DNA of 64,000 bases from Alkalibacillus silvisoli (GCF_039521975.1 NZ_BAAACZ010000028.1:1-64000), one strand, 5' to 3'. Positions 44,543 to 53,052 are shown, counted from the first letter of the stretch. Made by a program: numbers and translations. The notes: generated by a model from the letters alone, not told the origin.

Positions 44543-45196
44543 ATGAATCTAATATTGATGGGACTGCCTGGTGCTGGTAAAGGTACTCAAGCAGAAAAAA
44601 TCGTAGAAAAATATAGTATCCCTCATATCTCAACTGGAGATATGTTCCGTTCTGCGATCAAAGAAGGAACGCCACTAGGAAAAGAAGCAAAGTCTTACAT
44701 GGATCAAGGGGATTTAGTCCCTGATGAAGTCACAATTGGTATTGTTAAAGAACGTTTAAGTAAGCCTGATTGTGAGAAAGGCTTTTTATTAGATGGTTTT
44801 CCTAGAACGGTAGCGCAAGCAGAAGCTCTAGAAAAACTATTAAGTGAATTAAACACGAAGCTTGATTATGTATTACATGTTCAAGTACCAGAAGAAAAGT
44901 TAGTCGATCGTCTAACAGGTCGTCGCATCTGTCCAGAATGTGGTGCTACTTTCCACGTGGAATTCAACCCTCCTAAACAAGATGGGAAATGTGACGTTGA
45001 CGGTGCGACATTAATGCAACGTGAGGACGATCAACCTGAAACTGTTAAAAATCGTCTAAATGTAAATATGGAACAAACTAAACCATTGTTAGATTATTAT
45101 GGCGATAAAGGTTATCTTGTTGATGTTAACGGTGATAAGCATATCGATGATGTGTTTGAACAAATCGATGAGAAAATCGGAGGCTTAGCTAAATGA
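44543..45196 (+). CDS. adk: Adenylate kinase
   Basis: A 217-residue enzyme converting ATP and AMP to two ADP. P-loop GLPGAGKGTQA near 7-17, DGFPRTVAQAEAL, and a zinc-type lid with CPEC (near 130) and CDVD (near 150), the Cys3-Asp arrangement of Bacillus Adk. ATG 44543 with GAGGGG upstream is preferred over the ATG at 44501, which would add 14 atypical residues. Overlaps map by 4 bases. Confidence 0.97.
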   Translation: MNLILMGLPGAGKGTQAEKIVEKYSIPHISTGDMFRSAIKEGTPLGKEAKSYMDQGDLVPDEVTIGIVKERLSKPDCEKGFLLDGFPRTVAQAEALEKLLSELNTKLDYVLHVQVPEEKLVDRLTGRRICPECGATFHVEFNPPKQDGKCDVDGATLMQREDDQPETVKNRLNVNMEQTKPLLDYYGDKGYLVDVNGDKHIDDVFEQIDEKIGGLAK

Positions 45197-45939
45197 TCAT
45201 TCGTAAAACACCACGGGAAATTGAAATCATGCGTCAAGCTGGGAAGATTGTTGCTCTAACTCACCAAGAGTTAGCTAAACACATTAAACCTGGTGTAACG
45301 ACTAATGAACTTGATGAGATTGCTGAGGAGTTCATTCGCAGTCACGATGCAACACCCTCATTCAAAGGATTATACGGTTTTCGTGGTAGCATTTGCGTCT
45401 CAGTAAATGAAGAGCTCGTACACGGTATTCCAAGCGATCGCAAGCTAAAAGATGGCGACATTATTAGTATCGATATCGGTGCTAATTATAGTGGTTATCA
45501 TGGTGATTCAGCATGGACTTATGCAGTTGGCGAGATTGATGAACAAACTCAAAATTTGCTTGATGTGACTGAGGAATCTTTATTTAAAGGTTTAGAACAA
45601 ATTAAACCTCATAATCGTTTAACTGATATTTCACATGCTATTCAAAGTTATGTAGAACCCTATGGTTATACGATTGTTCAAGAATATGGCGGTCATGGAA
45701 TTGGCCAAAGCATTCATGAAGACCCACACATCTCAAACTTCGGTCCACCTAACAAAGGACCACGTTTGAAAAAAGGAATGGTCTTAGCTATTGAGCCAAT
45801 GGTTAATCTTGGCGAACGTTATGTTCGAACGTTAGATGATGATTGGACAGTGGTTACAGCAGATCACAAGTATTGCGCTCACTTTGAGCATACAATCGCT
45901 GTAACAGATGATGGTTATGAGATTTTAACGAAAGCTTAA
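45193..45939 (+). CDS. map: Methionine aminopeptidase
   Basis: A 248-residue type I enzyme that removes the initiator Met. Metal ligands are visible in SIDIGANYSGYHGDSA, the conserved His in YGGHGIGQSIHEDP, the Glu in AIEPMVNLG, and the last Glu in CAHFEHTIAV. ATG overlaps the adk stop (ATGA). The gene sits in the adk-map-KOW-infA order of bacilli. Confidence 0.97.
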   Translation: MIIRKTPREIEIMRQAGKIVALTHQELAKHIKPGVTTNELDEIAEEFIRSHDATPSFKGLYGFRGSICVSVNEELVHGIPSDRKLKDGDIISIDIGANYSGYHGDSAWTYAVGEIDEQTQNLLDVTEESLFKGLEQIKPHNRLTDISHAIQSYVEPYGYTIVQEYGGHGIGQSIHEDPHISNFGPPNKGPRLKKGMVLAIEPMVNLGERYVRTLDDDWTVVTADHKYCAHFEHTIAVTDDGYEILTKA

Positions 45940-45955
45940 GTGAAGGTGATGACGG

Positions 45956-46252
45956 TTGAACGAAGGTGATTCGAGTTGTCCTAAGCTCGGGCAGTTAGTG
46001 AGAATAAAACGTGGTCGTGAATCAGAACAATACTTTATTATTATTGGAATTGATGATCGAAAGTTTGTTAAGCTAGCAGATGGTGAAAAGCGGAAGTTCG
46101 ATCGACCAAAGCGCAAAAACCTTCATCATGTTGAAATGATCGATTTTGTTTCTCCTGAAGTCAAACGCAGCTTAGAAGAAACAGGTCGAGTAACAAATGG
46201 TAAACTTCGCTTCGCAATATCAAAATTTGTCAACGATATGATGACAGGTTAG
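45956..46252 (+). CDS. KOW-domain RNA-binding protein (L14e-like, YbzG-type)
   Basis: A 98-residue basic protein with one KOW-like segment (KLGQLVRIKRGRESEQYFIII), followed by a charged tail. It occupies the position of B. subtilis ybzG, between map and infA, and is somewhat longer. The fold suggests RNA binding, perhaps to ribosomes or initiation complexes; the function is unknown. TTG start at 45956 with AAGGTGATG upstream. Confidence 0.85.
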   Translation: MNEGDSSCPKLGQLVRIKRGRESEQYFIIIGIDDRKFVKLADGEKRKFDRPKRKNLHHVEMIDFVSPEVKRSLEETGRVTNGKLRFAISKFVNDMMTG

Positions 46253-46271
46253 AAGAAGGGAGATTCTCTCG

Positions 46272-46490
46272 ATGGCGAAAGACGATGTAATTGAAATGGA
46301 AGGAACGGTTCTTGAAACTCTACCTAACGCAATGTTTAAAGTAGAGCTAGAAAATGGACACGAAATCCTTGCACACGTATCGGGCAAAATTCGTATGCAC
46401 TTTATCCGTATTTTGCCTGGAGATAAAGTTACGGTTGAGATGTCACCTTATGATTTATCAAGAGGTCGAATCACATATCGTTATAAATAA
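46272..46490 (+). CDS. infA: Translation initiation factor IF-1
   Basis: A 72-residue OB-fold factor that blocks the A site during initiation. AKDDVIEMEGTVLETLPNAM, GHEILAHVSGKIRMHFIRI and YDLSRGRITYRYK match the family along the entire length. Followed by rpmJ, as in most bacteria. Confidence 0.98.
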   Translation: MAKDDVIEMEGTVLETLPNAMFKVELENGHEILAHVSGKIRMHFIRILPGDKVTVEMSPYDLSRGRITYRYK

Positions 46491-46523
46491 CGAGAAGACT
46501 CCGATCTTAAAGGAGGTAGGAAA

Positions 46524-46637
46524 ATGAAGGTAAGAGCGTCAGTAAAACCTATGTGTGAAAAATGTAAAGTTATCCGCCGTAAGGGTAAAGTAATGGTGAT
46601 TTGCGAAAATCCTAAACACAAACAAAAACAAGGATAA
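46524..46637 (+). CDS. rpmJ: 50S ribosomal protein L36
   Basis: A 37-residue protein read from ATG 46524, after AAAGGAGG. MKVRASVKPMCEKCKVI begins it and the zinc ligands are C11, C14, C27 and H32, the C3H form. Among the smallest real genes in the window; lies between infA and rpsM in canonical order. Confidence 0.97.
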   Translation: MKVRASVKPMCEKCKVIRRKGKVMVICENPKHKQKQG

Positions 46638-46661
46638 TTTTGAAGGAGGTGCAATGCACTC

Positions 46662-47027
46662 ATGGCTCGTATTGCAGGTGTAGATATTCCACGTGATAAG
46701 CGTGTTGTAATCTCATTAACGTATATTTTCGGTGTAAGTCATACAACAGCTCGTCAAGTACTAGAAGCTTCTGGTGTTGCTGAGACAACTCGTGTACGTG
46801 ACTTAACTGAAGAAGAACTATCAAACATCCGTAAAGAGATGGATCAGTATACGGTAGAAGGTGACCTTCGCCGTGAAACTTCACTAAATATTAAGCGTTT
46901 AATCGAGATCGGCTCTTATCGTGGAATCCGTCATCGTCGTGGTCTACCAACTCGTGGTCAGAAGACAAAGAACAATTCTCGCACACGTAAAGGCCCACGT
47001 CGTACAGTAGCGAATAAGAAAAAATAA
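46662..47027 (+). CDS. rpsM: 30S ribosomal protein S13
   Basis: A 121-residue S13 in the 30S head, touching the P-site tRNA and bridge B1. ARIAGVDIPRDKRVVISLTY, the GSYRGIRHRRGLPTRGQKTK tail and the basic end NKKK are diagnostic. AAGGAGGTG upstream of ATG. Confidence 0.98.
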   Translation: MARIAGVDIPRDKRVVISLTYIFGVSHTTARQVLEASGVAETTRVRDLTEEELSNIRKEMDQYTVEGDLRRETSLNIKRLIEIGSYRGIRHRRGLPTRGQKTKNNSRTRKGPRRTVANKKK

Positions 47028-47052
47028 CTAAAACAAAGGAGGTATGCTAGTC

Positions 47053-47454
<402 letters not shown>

Positions 47455-47478
47455 TTGGAAGTATATAATTTGTCATCC

Positions 47479-47567
47479 CGTCTATAATGGGATATGATGG
47501 CTTTAAAAAGCTTTGCACGGTTATAGGGGGGTTGTTCCGCGTTATAGACGTGGAACCCACCCGTTTT
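47479..47567 (+). promoter_or_regulatory. Structured rpsK-rpoA intergenic leader
   Basis: CGTCTATAA (47479-47487) is a perfect complement of TTATAGACG (47542-47550), while its CTATAA part also matches TTATAG at 47521-47526, so two exclusive pairings are possible. A GC-rich arm GGGGGGTTGTTCC/GGAACCCACCC (47526-47561, with bulges) is followed by GTTTTT. It resembles an attenuator set before rpoA inside the alpha operon. Confidence 0.5.
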
Positions 47568-47625
47568 TGGAATATCGATGTATGGAACCATCGTTGTTTC
47601 GACGTTTTGAAGGAGGGTTTTGTGA

Positions 47626-48570
47626 ATGATTGAAATTGAAAAACCGAAAGTTGAAACGGTTGAAGTTAATGAAAATGCTAAGTTCGGTAAATTTGTTATT
47701 GAACCATTAGAGCGTGGATATGGTACAACAATGGGTAACTCCTTGCGTCGTATCCTATTATCCTCCCTTCCAGGAGCAGCAGTAACATCTGTTCAAATTG
47801 AAGGCGCGTTGCATGAGTTTACGACATTAGATTATGTTGAAGAAGATGTGACAATGATTATCTTAAATCTTAAAAAGTTAGCTTTAAAGATTTACTCTGA
47901 TGATCCTAAAACGCTAGAACTAGATGTTCAAGGAGAAGGAGAAGTCACAGCGGCAGACATTCAACATGATAGTGATGTCGAAGTGTTAAACCCTGATTTA
48001 AAGATTGCAACCATCACTGGTAAAGGTAAGCTTAACATGAAAATTTTCGCTGAGAAGGGTAGAGGCTATCGCCCTGCTGAAGAAAACAAAAGTGATGAGC
48101 AACCAATCGGTGTTATTCCAGTCGATTCAATCTTCACACCAGTTGAGCGTGTAACGTACCAAGTTGAGAATACTCGTGTTGGTCAAGTGGCAAATTTCGA
48201 TAAGCTTACATTAGATGTATGGACTGATGGGAGCATCCGTCCAGAAGAAGCAATTTCTCTAGGTGCTAAAGTGTTCACAGAGCACTTAAATGTATTTGTT
48301 GGCTTAACTGATGAAGCGCAAAATGCGGAGATTATGGTTGAAAAAGAAGAAGACCAAAAAGAAAAAGTGTTAGAAATGACTATTGAGGAGTTAGACCTTT
48401 CTGTTCGCTCTTACAATTGTTTAAAACGTGCGGGTATTAATACAGTACAAGAACTAACACAGAAATCTGAAGAAGACATGATGAAAGTGCGTAACTTAGG
48501 ACGTAAATCTCTTGATGAAGTAAAACACAAGCTTGATGCCCTTAACTTAGGCTTACGTAAAGACGATTAA
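47626..48570 (+). CDS. rpoA: RNA polymerase alpha subunit
   Basis: A 314-residue alpha subunit. N-terminal dimer and assembly domain (1-230) with KFVIEPLERGYGTTMGNSLR and LLSSLPGAAVTSVQIEG; flexible linker near 235-250; C-terminal domain (250-314) with SVRSYNCLKRAGINTVQEL and VRNLGRKSLDEV, which binds UP elements and regulators. GAAGGAGGG before ATG. Lies between the structured leader and rplQ. Confidence 0.98.
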   Translation: MIEIEKPKVETVEVNENAKFGKFVIEPLERGYGTTMGNSLRRILLSSLPGAAVTSVQIEGALHEFTTLDYVEEDVTMIILNLKKLALKIYSDDPKTLELDVQGEGEVTAADIQHDSDVEVLNPDLKIATITGKGKLNMKIFAEKGRGYRPAEENKSDEQPIGVIPVDSIFTPVERVTYQVENTRVGQVANFDKLTLDVWTDGSIRPEEAISLGAKVFTEHLNVFVGLTDEAQNAEIMVEKEEDQKEKVLEMTIEELDLSVRSYNCLKRAGINTVQELTQKSEEDMMKVRNLGRKSLDEVKHKLDALNLGLRKDD

Positions 48571-48612
48571 TATAGCATCACAGTGAATTCCTAAACAAAG
48601 GAGGTTTTGAGA

Positions 48613-48975
48613 ATGGCAAAAGCGAAATTAGGTCGTACGACTGATCAACGCGTGGCTCTATTACGTAACTTAGCAACTGACTTAATCGTTCATGAGCGCA
48701 TTGAAACGACAGAAGCTAAAGCGAAAGAGCTACGTCCAGTTGTTGAAAAAATGATTACATTAGGTAAACGTGGAGACCTTCACGCTAAGAGGCAGGCTGA
48801 GTCCTTCCTACGTAAAGTAGAAGCGGACGAAGAAGGTACAAACGCTTTACAAAAACTATTCTCTGACATTGCTCCACGTTTTGAAGAGCGCCAAGGTGGA
48901 TACACTCGTATCCTTAAACTAGGTGAGCGTAAAGGTGACGGAGCAAAAACAGTGATTATTGAATTAGTTGACTAA
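48613..48975 (+). CDS. rplQ: 50S ribosomal protein L17
   Basis: A 120-residue L17, last gene of the superoperon. AKAKLGRTTDQRVALLRNLA, HERIETTEAKAKELRPVVEK and the C-terminal GYTRILKLGERKGDGAK match. An in-frame TTG at 48607 is closer to AAAGGAGG, but ATG 48613 with 8-base spacing is preferred. Terminator follows at once. Confidence 0.98.
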   Translation: MAKAKLGRTTDQRVALLRNLATDLIVHERIETTEAKAKELRPVVEKMITLGKRGDLHAKRQAESFLRKVEADEEGTNALQKLFSDIAPRFEERQGGYTRILKLGERKGDGAKTVIIELVD

Positions 48976-48994
48976 TTGAATGATTGAAGAAAGA

Positions 48995-49038
48995 AAGGTG
49001 TTCAGATCTCATGTGAATGAGAACTGAACCCTTTTTTT
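48995..49038 (+). terminator. Terminator of the S10-spc-alpha superoperon
   Basis: GGTGTTCAGATCTCAT pairs with ATGAGAACTGAACCC (one mismatch) around a 3-4 base loop and ends in T8. Strong intrinsic terminator. Confidence 0.92.
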
Positions 49039-49090
49039 TATGGCTCTACAATATTTGTTGGGGTAGAAACACAATTCAGAGTGAGGTTTT

Positions 49091-49300
49091 GGATGGCGGC
49101 CGCCCGGCGTCAGGTGTTCCGCTTACGGTGGATGCTTGCACCCAAAGGGCACAAGTGCAACATCTGCTTAAACTTCCCTACGGTCGTTTGTCGCAGTGTT
49201 TTCTTTGCCGCGAGCACGGCTCATGGCCAAACAGCCTCATCGATTAGACATCGTAGTGTTTTGCACCGAGGAAGCATACTTCGGAGCGTTACTAGCGAGA
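49091..49300. other. GC-rich intergenic island of unknown nature
   Basis: 210 bases with about 55% GC (116 of 210 by count), set in DNA near 40%. It starts with the palindrome GGCGGCCGCC (49095-49104), has small hairpins CTTGCACCCAAAGGGCACAAG-type (49135-49155, with a 2x2 internal mismatch) and CCGAGGAAG/CTTCGG (49266-49284), and an internal imperfect repeat, TCGCAGTGTTTT (49191) and TCGTAGTGTTTT (49251), exactly 60 bases apart. Two plus-strand frames stay open for over 220 bases but neither has a ribosome-binding site or a protein-like make-up. It could be a dispersed repeat, a small RNA, or a remnant of transferred DNA. Confidence 0.6.
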
Positions 49301-49433
49301 CATAATTTATTATTCTTGTTATTTACTTATCAAGGTGGCATAGACGTCTCAGACAAGCATTTTGACTAAGTGAATCCTACCCTTGTTTTATTTGTGATAC
49401 AATTGATTAAAAGTCGCATGAGGAGTGCTTTTG

Positions 49434-50261
49434 TTGATTGAGTTTAATCAAGTATCTTTCCGGTATAAACCACACACAACCAATGTTATAGACAACTTCA
49501 ACTTAACGATTAATCGAGGTGAGTGGATTGCATTAGTCGGCCATAATGGTTCAGGTAAGTCGACAGTAGCGAAACTCATAAATGGTCTATTAATGCCAAA
49601 CGATGGCATTGTAACAGTTGATGGAACGCAGGTATCACAAGAGTCGATCTATGAGATTCGTAAACATGTCGGCATGATATTTCAAAATCCTGAAAATCAG
49701 TTCGTCGGCACTACAGTTATTGATGATGTTGCCTTTGGGTTAGAAAACCTTGGAGTTCCTCGGGATGAGATGATTGGCCGCATTGATGAAAGTCTAAAAC
49801 AAGTCGATATGGCTTTATATAAATGGCATGAACCCATTAAGCTCTCAGGTGGCCAAAAGCAACGTGTAGCCATTGCTGGTGTTTTAGCAATGAGGCCTGA
49901 TGTAATCGTTTTTGATGAAGCTACTTCTATGTTAGACCCAACTGGAAAGAAAGAACTAATTCAAATGATTCGTTCATTACACGAAAAGCACCATTTAACA
50001 GTTATAACGATCACACATGACTTAAATGAAGCAGCGTATGCCGATCGTGTTGTTGCCCTAAGTGAAGGAGAGGTTTGGTTTCAAGGGGCGCCAAGGAGGC
50101 TCTTTCAATATGGTGAAAAACTACAAGAGGTTGGACTTGAGCCGACATTTGTTACAAGAGTTTATAGTGAGTTACAAAAGCATTCGATTGAAATTAAACA
50201 AGAACCGTTACATTTTAAAGAGCTGGTGGATGAGTTATGGACATCATATTTAAAGACGTAA
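49434..50261 (+). CDS. ecfA1: EcfA1, ECF transporter ATPase
   Basis: A 275-residue ABC ATPase of the energy-coupling factor module that powers vitamin and metal uptake by several S components. Walker A GHNGSGKSTVAK near 38, Q-loop FQNPENQFVGT, signature LSGGQKQRV, Walker B VIVFDEATSMLDP. The frame opens at GTG 49425, but that codon is within the AGGAG site; TTG 49434 (or 49431) is the likely start, giving MIEFNQVSFRY. Overlaps ecfA2 by 25 bases. Follows the superoperon, as in bacilli. Confidence 0.95.
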   Translation: MIEFNQVSFRYKPHTTNVIDNFNLTINRGEWIALVGHNGSGKSTVAKLINGLLMPNDGIVTVDGTQVSQESIYEIRKHVGMIFQNPENQFVGTTVIDDVAFGLENLGVPRDEMIGRIDESLKQVDMALYKWHEPIKLSGGQKQRVAIAGVLAMRPDVIVFDEATSMLDPTGKKELIQMIRSLHEKHHLTVITITHDLNEAAYADRVVALSEGEVWFQGAPRRLFQYGEKLQEVGLEPTFVTRVYSELQKHSIEIKQEPLHFKELVDELWTSYLKT

Positions 50262-51103
50262 ATTATACATATCAACCGAATACGCCATTTAGTCATCACG
50301 CTTTAAAGACTATTAATTTAGAAATTCAGTCGGGTTCATTCATTGCTATTGTTGGGCATACAGGCTCTGGTAAATCGACCTTATTACAACATTTAAATGG
50401 TTTACTTAAACCGACAAGTGGACAAATTTCCTTAGGTAATACTGAATTACCAGGTGCCACATCTAAACAGCTTAAAGATTTAAGACAACAAGTAGGGCTT
50501 GTTTTTCAAAACCCTGAGCATCAATTGTTTGAAGAAACTGTGAAGAAAGATTTGCTCTTTGGCCCGAAAAACTTCGGATTTAACGTGAAAGATGTCGAAA
50601 AAGAATTAAATGATGTTATGGAACAAGTTGGTTTAGATCATACAGTTTTAGAACGCTCACCTTTTGAATTAAGTGGTGGACAGATGAGGCGTGTCGCTAT
50701 TGCAGGTATGCTTTTAGTAAAGCCTCAAGTACTCGTTTTAGACGAGCCAACCGCAGGACTAGACCCATCAGGTCAAAAGGAAATGCTTCAAATGTTTAAG
50801 GCTTTGCACGAAATGAAGCAACATACGATTATTTTAGTCACTCATAGTATGGAGGATGCCTTAAATTATGCTGAACAAGTCGTTGTCATGAATCAAGGGC
50901 AAATTGAATGTGTTAATAAGCCTGAGGACCTTATGCATAACCAAGAGCGATTAAGGAGGATTGGACTTGATATACCCGAACCAATCGAATCCATTCGGTA
51001 TATGAAAGAACGCTTAGGACTAGAGTGGCAAGAAAAGGAGTATACAGAGGAGGCAATTAGCCGCACCTTAATTGAATATATAAAGGCAGGTGCGACCTCT
51101 TGA
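50237..51103 (+). CDS. ecfA2: EcfA2, ECF transporter ATPase
   Basis: A 288-residue second ATPase; EcfA1 and EcfA2 form a heterodimer. Walker A GHTGSGKSTLLQH near 42, FQNPEHQLFEETV, signature LSGGQMRRV, Walker B VLVLDEPTAGLDP and a C-terminal domain typical of ECF ATPases. Starts inside the end of ecfA1 and overlaps ecfT by 4 bases, so the module is co-translated. Confidence 0.96.
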   Translation: MDIIFKDVNYTYQPNTPFSHHALKTINLEIQSGSFIAIVGHTGSGKSTLLQHLNGLLKPTSGQISLGNTELPGATSKQLKDLRQQVGLVFQNPEHQLFEETVKKDLLFGPKNFGFNVKDVEKELNDVMEQVGLDHTVLERSPFELSGGQMRRVAIAGMLLVKPQVLVLDEPTAGLDPSGQKEMLQMFKALHEMKQHTIILVTHSMEDALNYAEQVVVMNQGQIECVNKPEDLMHNQERLRRIGLDIPEPIESIRYMKERLGLEWQEKEYTEEAISRTLIEYIKAGATS

Positions 51104-51897
51104 ATCAGTCGCTAATTATTGGTCAATATGTTCCAGGAGACTCCATTATTCACCGGATTGACCCAAGACTTAAAATCATCATCATTTTCCTTTTTGTCAT
51201 TGCGGTATTTATGGCAAATAGTTTTTGGAGTTATATGTTACTGTATTTCTTTGTATTTATAAGTGTAGGACTCTCGCAAATCCCAAGCTCATATATATTA
51301 AAAGGTTTAAAACCGGTTTGGTGGATTATTGCCTTTACTTTTTTATTTCACGTTATTTTTAATAGTGAAGGAGAAGTATTGTTTGATATATTTGGGTTTA
51401 ATATATATGATGGAGCCCTCATACAAGGGATTAATATTGCATCAAGAATCTTTTTATTAATTTTATTAGCTACTCTTCTCACATTATCAACAACACCACT
51501 TTCAGTTACTGATGCGGTAGAATCTTTATTAAAACCGTTAAAAAAATTACGATTCCCTGTGCATGAACTGGCTCTTATGATGTCGATTTCACTGCGCTTT
51601 ATTCCAACTTTAATGCAAGAAATGGATAAGATTTCAAAAGCCCAGGCTGCAAGAGGGTTAGATTTTACTCAAGGTAAATTTAAAGATCGTTTTAAAGCAT
51701 TGTTACCTTTATTAATTCCGTTATTAATTAGTGCGTTTAAACGTGCAGAAGAGCTTGCTTTAGCTATGGAAGCAAGAGGTTATCGTGGAGATGAGGGGCG
51801 GACTAAGTTTCGCCAGTTAAAGTATCAAAAGTTAGATTTAGTCGTGATCATAATATTTACTTTCATATTATTGATCTTTTTTATGCTTAGAACGTAA
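51100..51897 (+). CDS. ecfT: EcfT, ECF transporter transmembrane subunit
   Basis: A 265-residue membrane protein with about five to six hydrophobic spans. The two coupling-helix motifs of EcfT are present: AQAARGLDF near 184 and AMEARGYRG near 227; each Arg-containing ARG contacts an ATPase. TTG start overlaps the ecfA2 stop (TTGA). No S component is nearby, so this is a group II module that serves unlinked S proteins. Confidence 0.96.
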   Translation: MNQSLIIGQYVPGDSIIHRIDPRLKIIIIFLFVIAVFMANSFWSYMLLYFFVFISVGLSQIPSSYILKGLKPVWWIIAFTFLFHVIFNSEGEVLFDIFGFNIYDGALIQGINIASRIFLLILLATLLTLSTTPLSVTDAVESLLKPLKKLRFPVHELALMMSISLRFIPTLMQEMDKISKAQAARGLDFTQGKFKDRFKALLPLLIPLLISAFKRAEELALAMEARGYRGDEGRTKFRQLKYQKLDLVVIIIFTFILLIFFMLRT

Positions 51898-51910
51898 GGA
51901 GAAAGATGAC

Positions 51911-52648
51911 ATGGAACGAATTAAAATTCATTTTGCATATGACGGGACCGATTTTGCGGGTTATCAAGTTCAATTAGAGAAGCGGACTGTGCAGTTAGTG
52001 ATTGAGCAGGCTTTAGCCAAAATACATCGTCAAGACATTAAAGTCTTTACATCAGGCCGTACGGATTCAGGGGTTCATGCTATTGATCAAGTCATTCATT
52101 TTAATACACCATTGACTCTGGATTGTTCAGCATGGCGCAATGCACTACAAACATTACTACCAATTGATATCCAAATTAAGCATGTTGAAAAAGTGGATGA
52201 ATCGTTTCATGCTCGAAAAAGTGCAAAAGAAAAAATATACCGATATCAAATCATCAATCAACGTGAATATGATTTATTTAAGAGAATGTATGAATGGCAT
52301 GTCATAAAACCGATTAATATAGATCAAGTGAAAATAGCAGCTAAGCGAATTGAGGGAACACATGATTTCACTGCTTTTTCAGCATCAAAATCTAATGTAA
52401 AAGGTGATAAAACGCGAACGATCCATGCTATTGACGTATTAGAAGAGTTTGGGCGTATTGTCATTGAAGTTAGGGGAGACGGCTTTTTAACCCATATGGT
52501 TCGTATTATTGTTGGTACGTTAGTTGAAATTGGGATAGGGAGAAGGGATCAATCGTGTATAGACCGAGCGTTTGCGACGTTAGATCGCCAAGTTGTTGGT
52601 TTAACAGCACCTAGTCACGGGTTGTATTTATGGAAGGTGGTTTATTAA
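51911..52648 (+). CDS. truA: tRNA pseudouridine(38-40) synthase TruA
   Basis: A 245-residue enzyme that modifies the anticodon arm. The catalytic Asp lies in TSGRTDSGVHAIDQVIHF near 53, with KIYRYQI and the C-terminal FLTHMVRIIVGTLVEIG also conserved. AAGGAGA precedes the ATG. In B. subtilis rplM-rpsI follow; here the next thing is a PurR-like site and the pur operon. Confidence 0.96.
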   Translation: MERIKIHFAYDGTDFAGYQVQLEKRTVQLVIEQALAKIHRQDIKVFTSGRTDSGVHAIDQVIHFNTPLTLDCSAWRNALQTLLPIDIQIKHVEKVDESFHARKSAKEKIYRYQIINQREYDLFKRMYEWHVIKPINIDQVKIAAKRIEGTHDFTAFSASKSNVKGDKTRTIHAIDVLEEFGRIVIEVRGDGFLTHMVRIIVGTLVEIGIGRRDQSCIDRAFATLDRQVVGLTAPSHGLYLWKVVY

Positions 52649-52692
52649 AAACCGAACATTAAAACTTATATTGATGTTTTTTTTCGGTTTTT
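52647..52692 (+). promoter_or_regulatory. PurR-box-like inverted repeat doubling as truA terminator
   Basis: AAAAACCGAACAT pairs with ATGTTTTTTTTCGGTTTTT. As RNA it makes a terminator with a T tail just after truA. As DNA it holds ACCGAACATTA and inverted TTCGG, with CGAA (52653-52656) and TTCG (52683-52686) 26 bases apart; this matches my recollection of the two PurR boxes before B. subtilis purE. It lies about 50-90 bases upstream of the expected pur transcription start. Confidence 0.7.
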
Positions 52693-52705
52693 ACATAATT
52701 AATAA

Positions 52706-52733
52706 TTGATTATCATGTTAATCGTGTTATAAT
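52706..52733 (+). promoter_or_regulatory. pur operon promoter
   Basis: TTGATT (52706-52711), 16-base spacer, extended -10 TGTTATAAT (hexamer 52728-52733). Sits between the PurR-like site and the guanine aptamer. Confidence 0.82.
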
Positions 52734-52767
52734 GTAATTGTAAATACGAAACTTAAACAATTTTATA

Positions 52768-53029
52768 CCCTCATATAATGTTGGGAATATGGCCCATAAG
52801 TCTCTACCCAGTTCGCCGTAAACGACTGGACTATGAGGGAGTGATCTGGTTACTTGATTAAGGGTGTAGTGTCTATTTTGTAGTTTAGAGCATGTCAATT
52901 AACTCTCTAGTTACATCAATACATCTAGACCTCTGGCTTTGACTTAAAAGCTTCTTAATCGGTAGATATTTCGTTATCATGTTATGCAGATTGCTTTCCT
53001 CATAGTGGGAGAGTAGTCTGCTTTTTATT
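52768..53029 (+). promoter_or_regulatory. Guanine riboswitch with attenuator
   Basis: Aptamer at 52768-52839: P1 is CCCTCATA/TATGAGGG; the core carries the loop pairs of P2 and P3 and the 3' core GACTATG, where C at the position equal to C74 of xpt indicates guanine rather than adenine. The P1 3' strand CTATGAGG (52831-52838) is a perfect complement of CCTCATAG (52998-53005) inside the terminator. So without guanine that pairing would block the terminator (GCAGATTGCT/AGTAGTCTGC, 52986-53021, then T5ATTTTT); with guanine P1 forms and transcription stops. Confidence 0.93.
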
Positions 53030-53052
53030 TTTCAATGGAGAGGATGACATAG

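Noticed and set aside
49017..49305. Two overlapping plus-strand frames (76 and 74 codons) in the GC-rich island
   Set aside because: No Shine-Dalgarno, no domain-like features, and both frames are open only because GC-rich DNA has few stops. Treated as a non-coding island.
49362..49391. TTGACT with TTTTAT as a promoter for the ECF module
   Set aside because: The -10 matches only four of six bases, with an 18-base spacer. Too weak to list as a feature.
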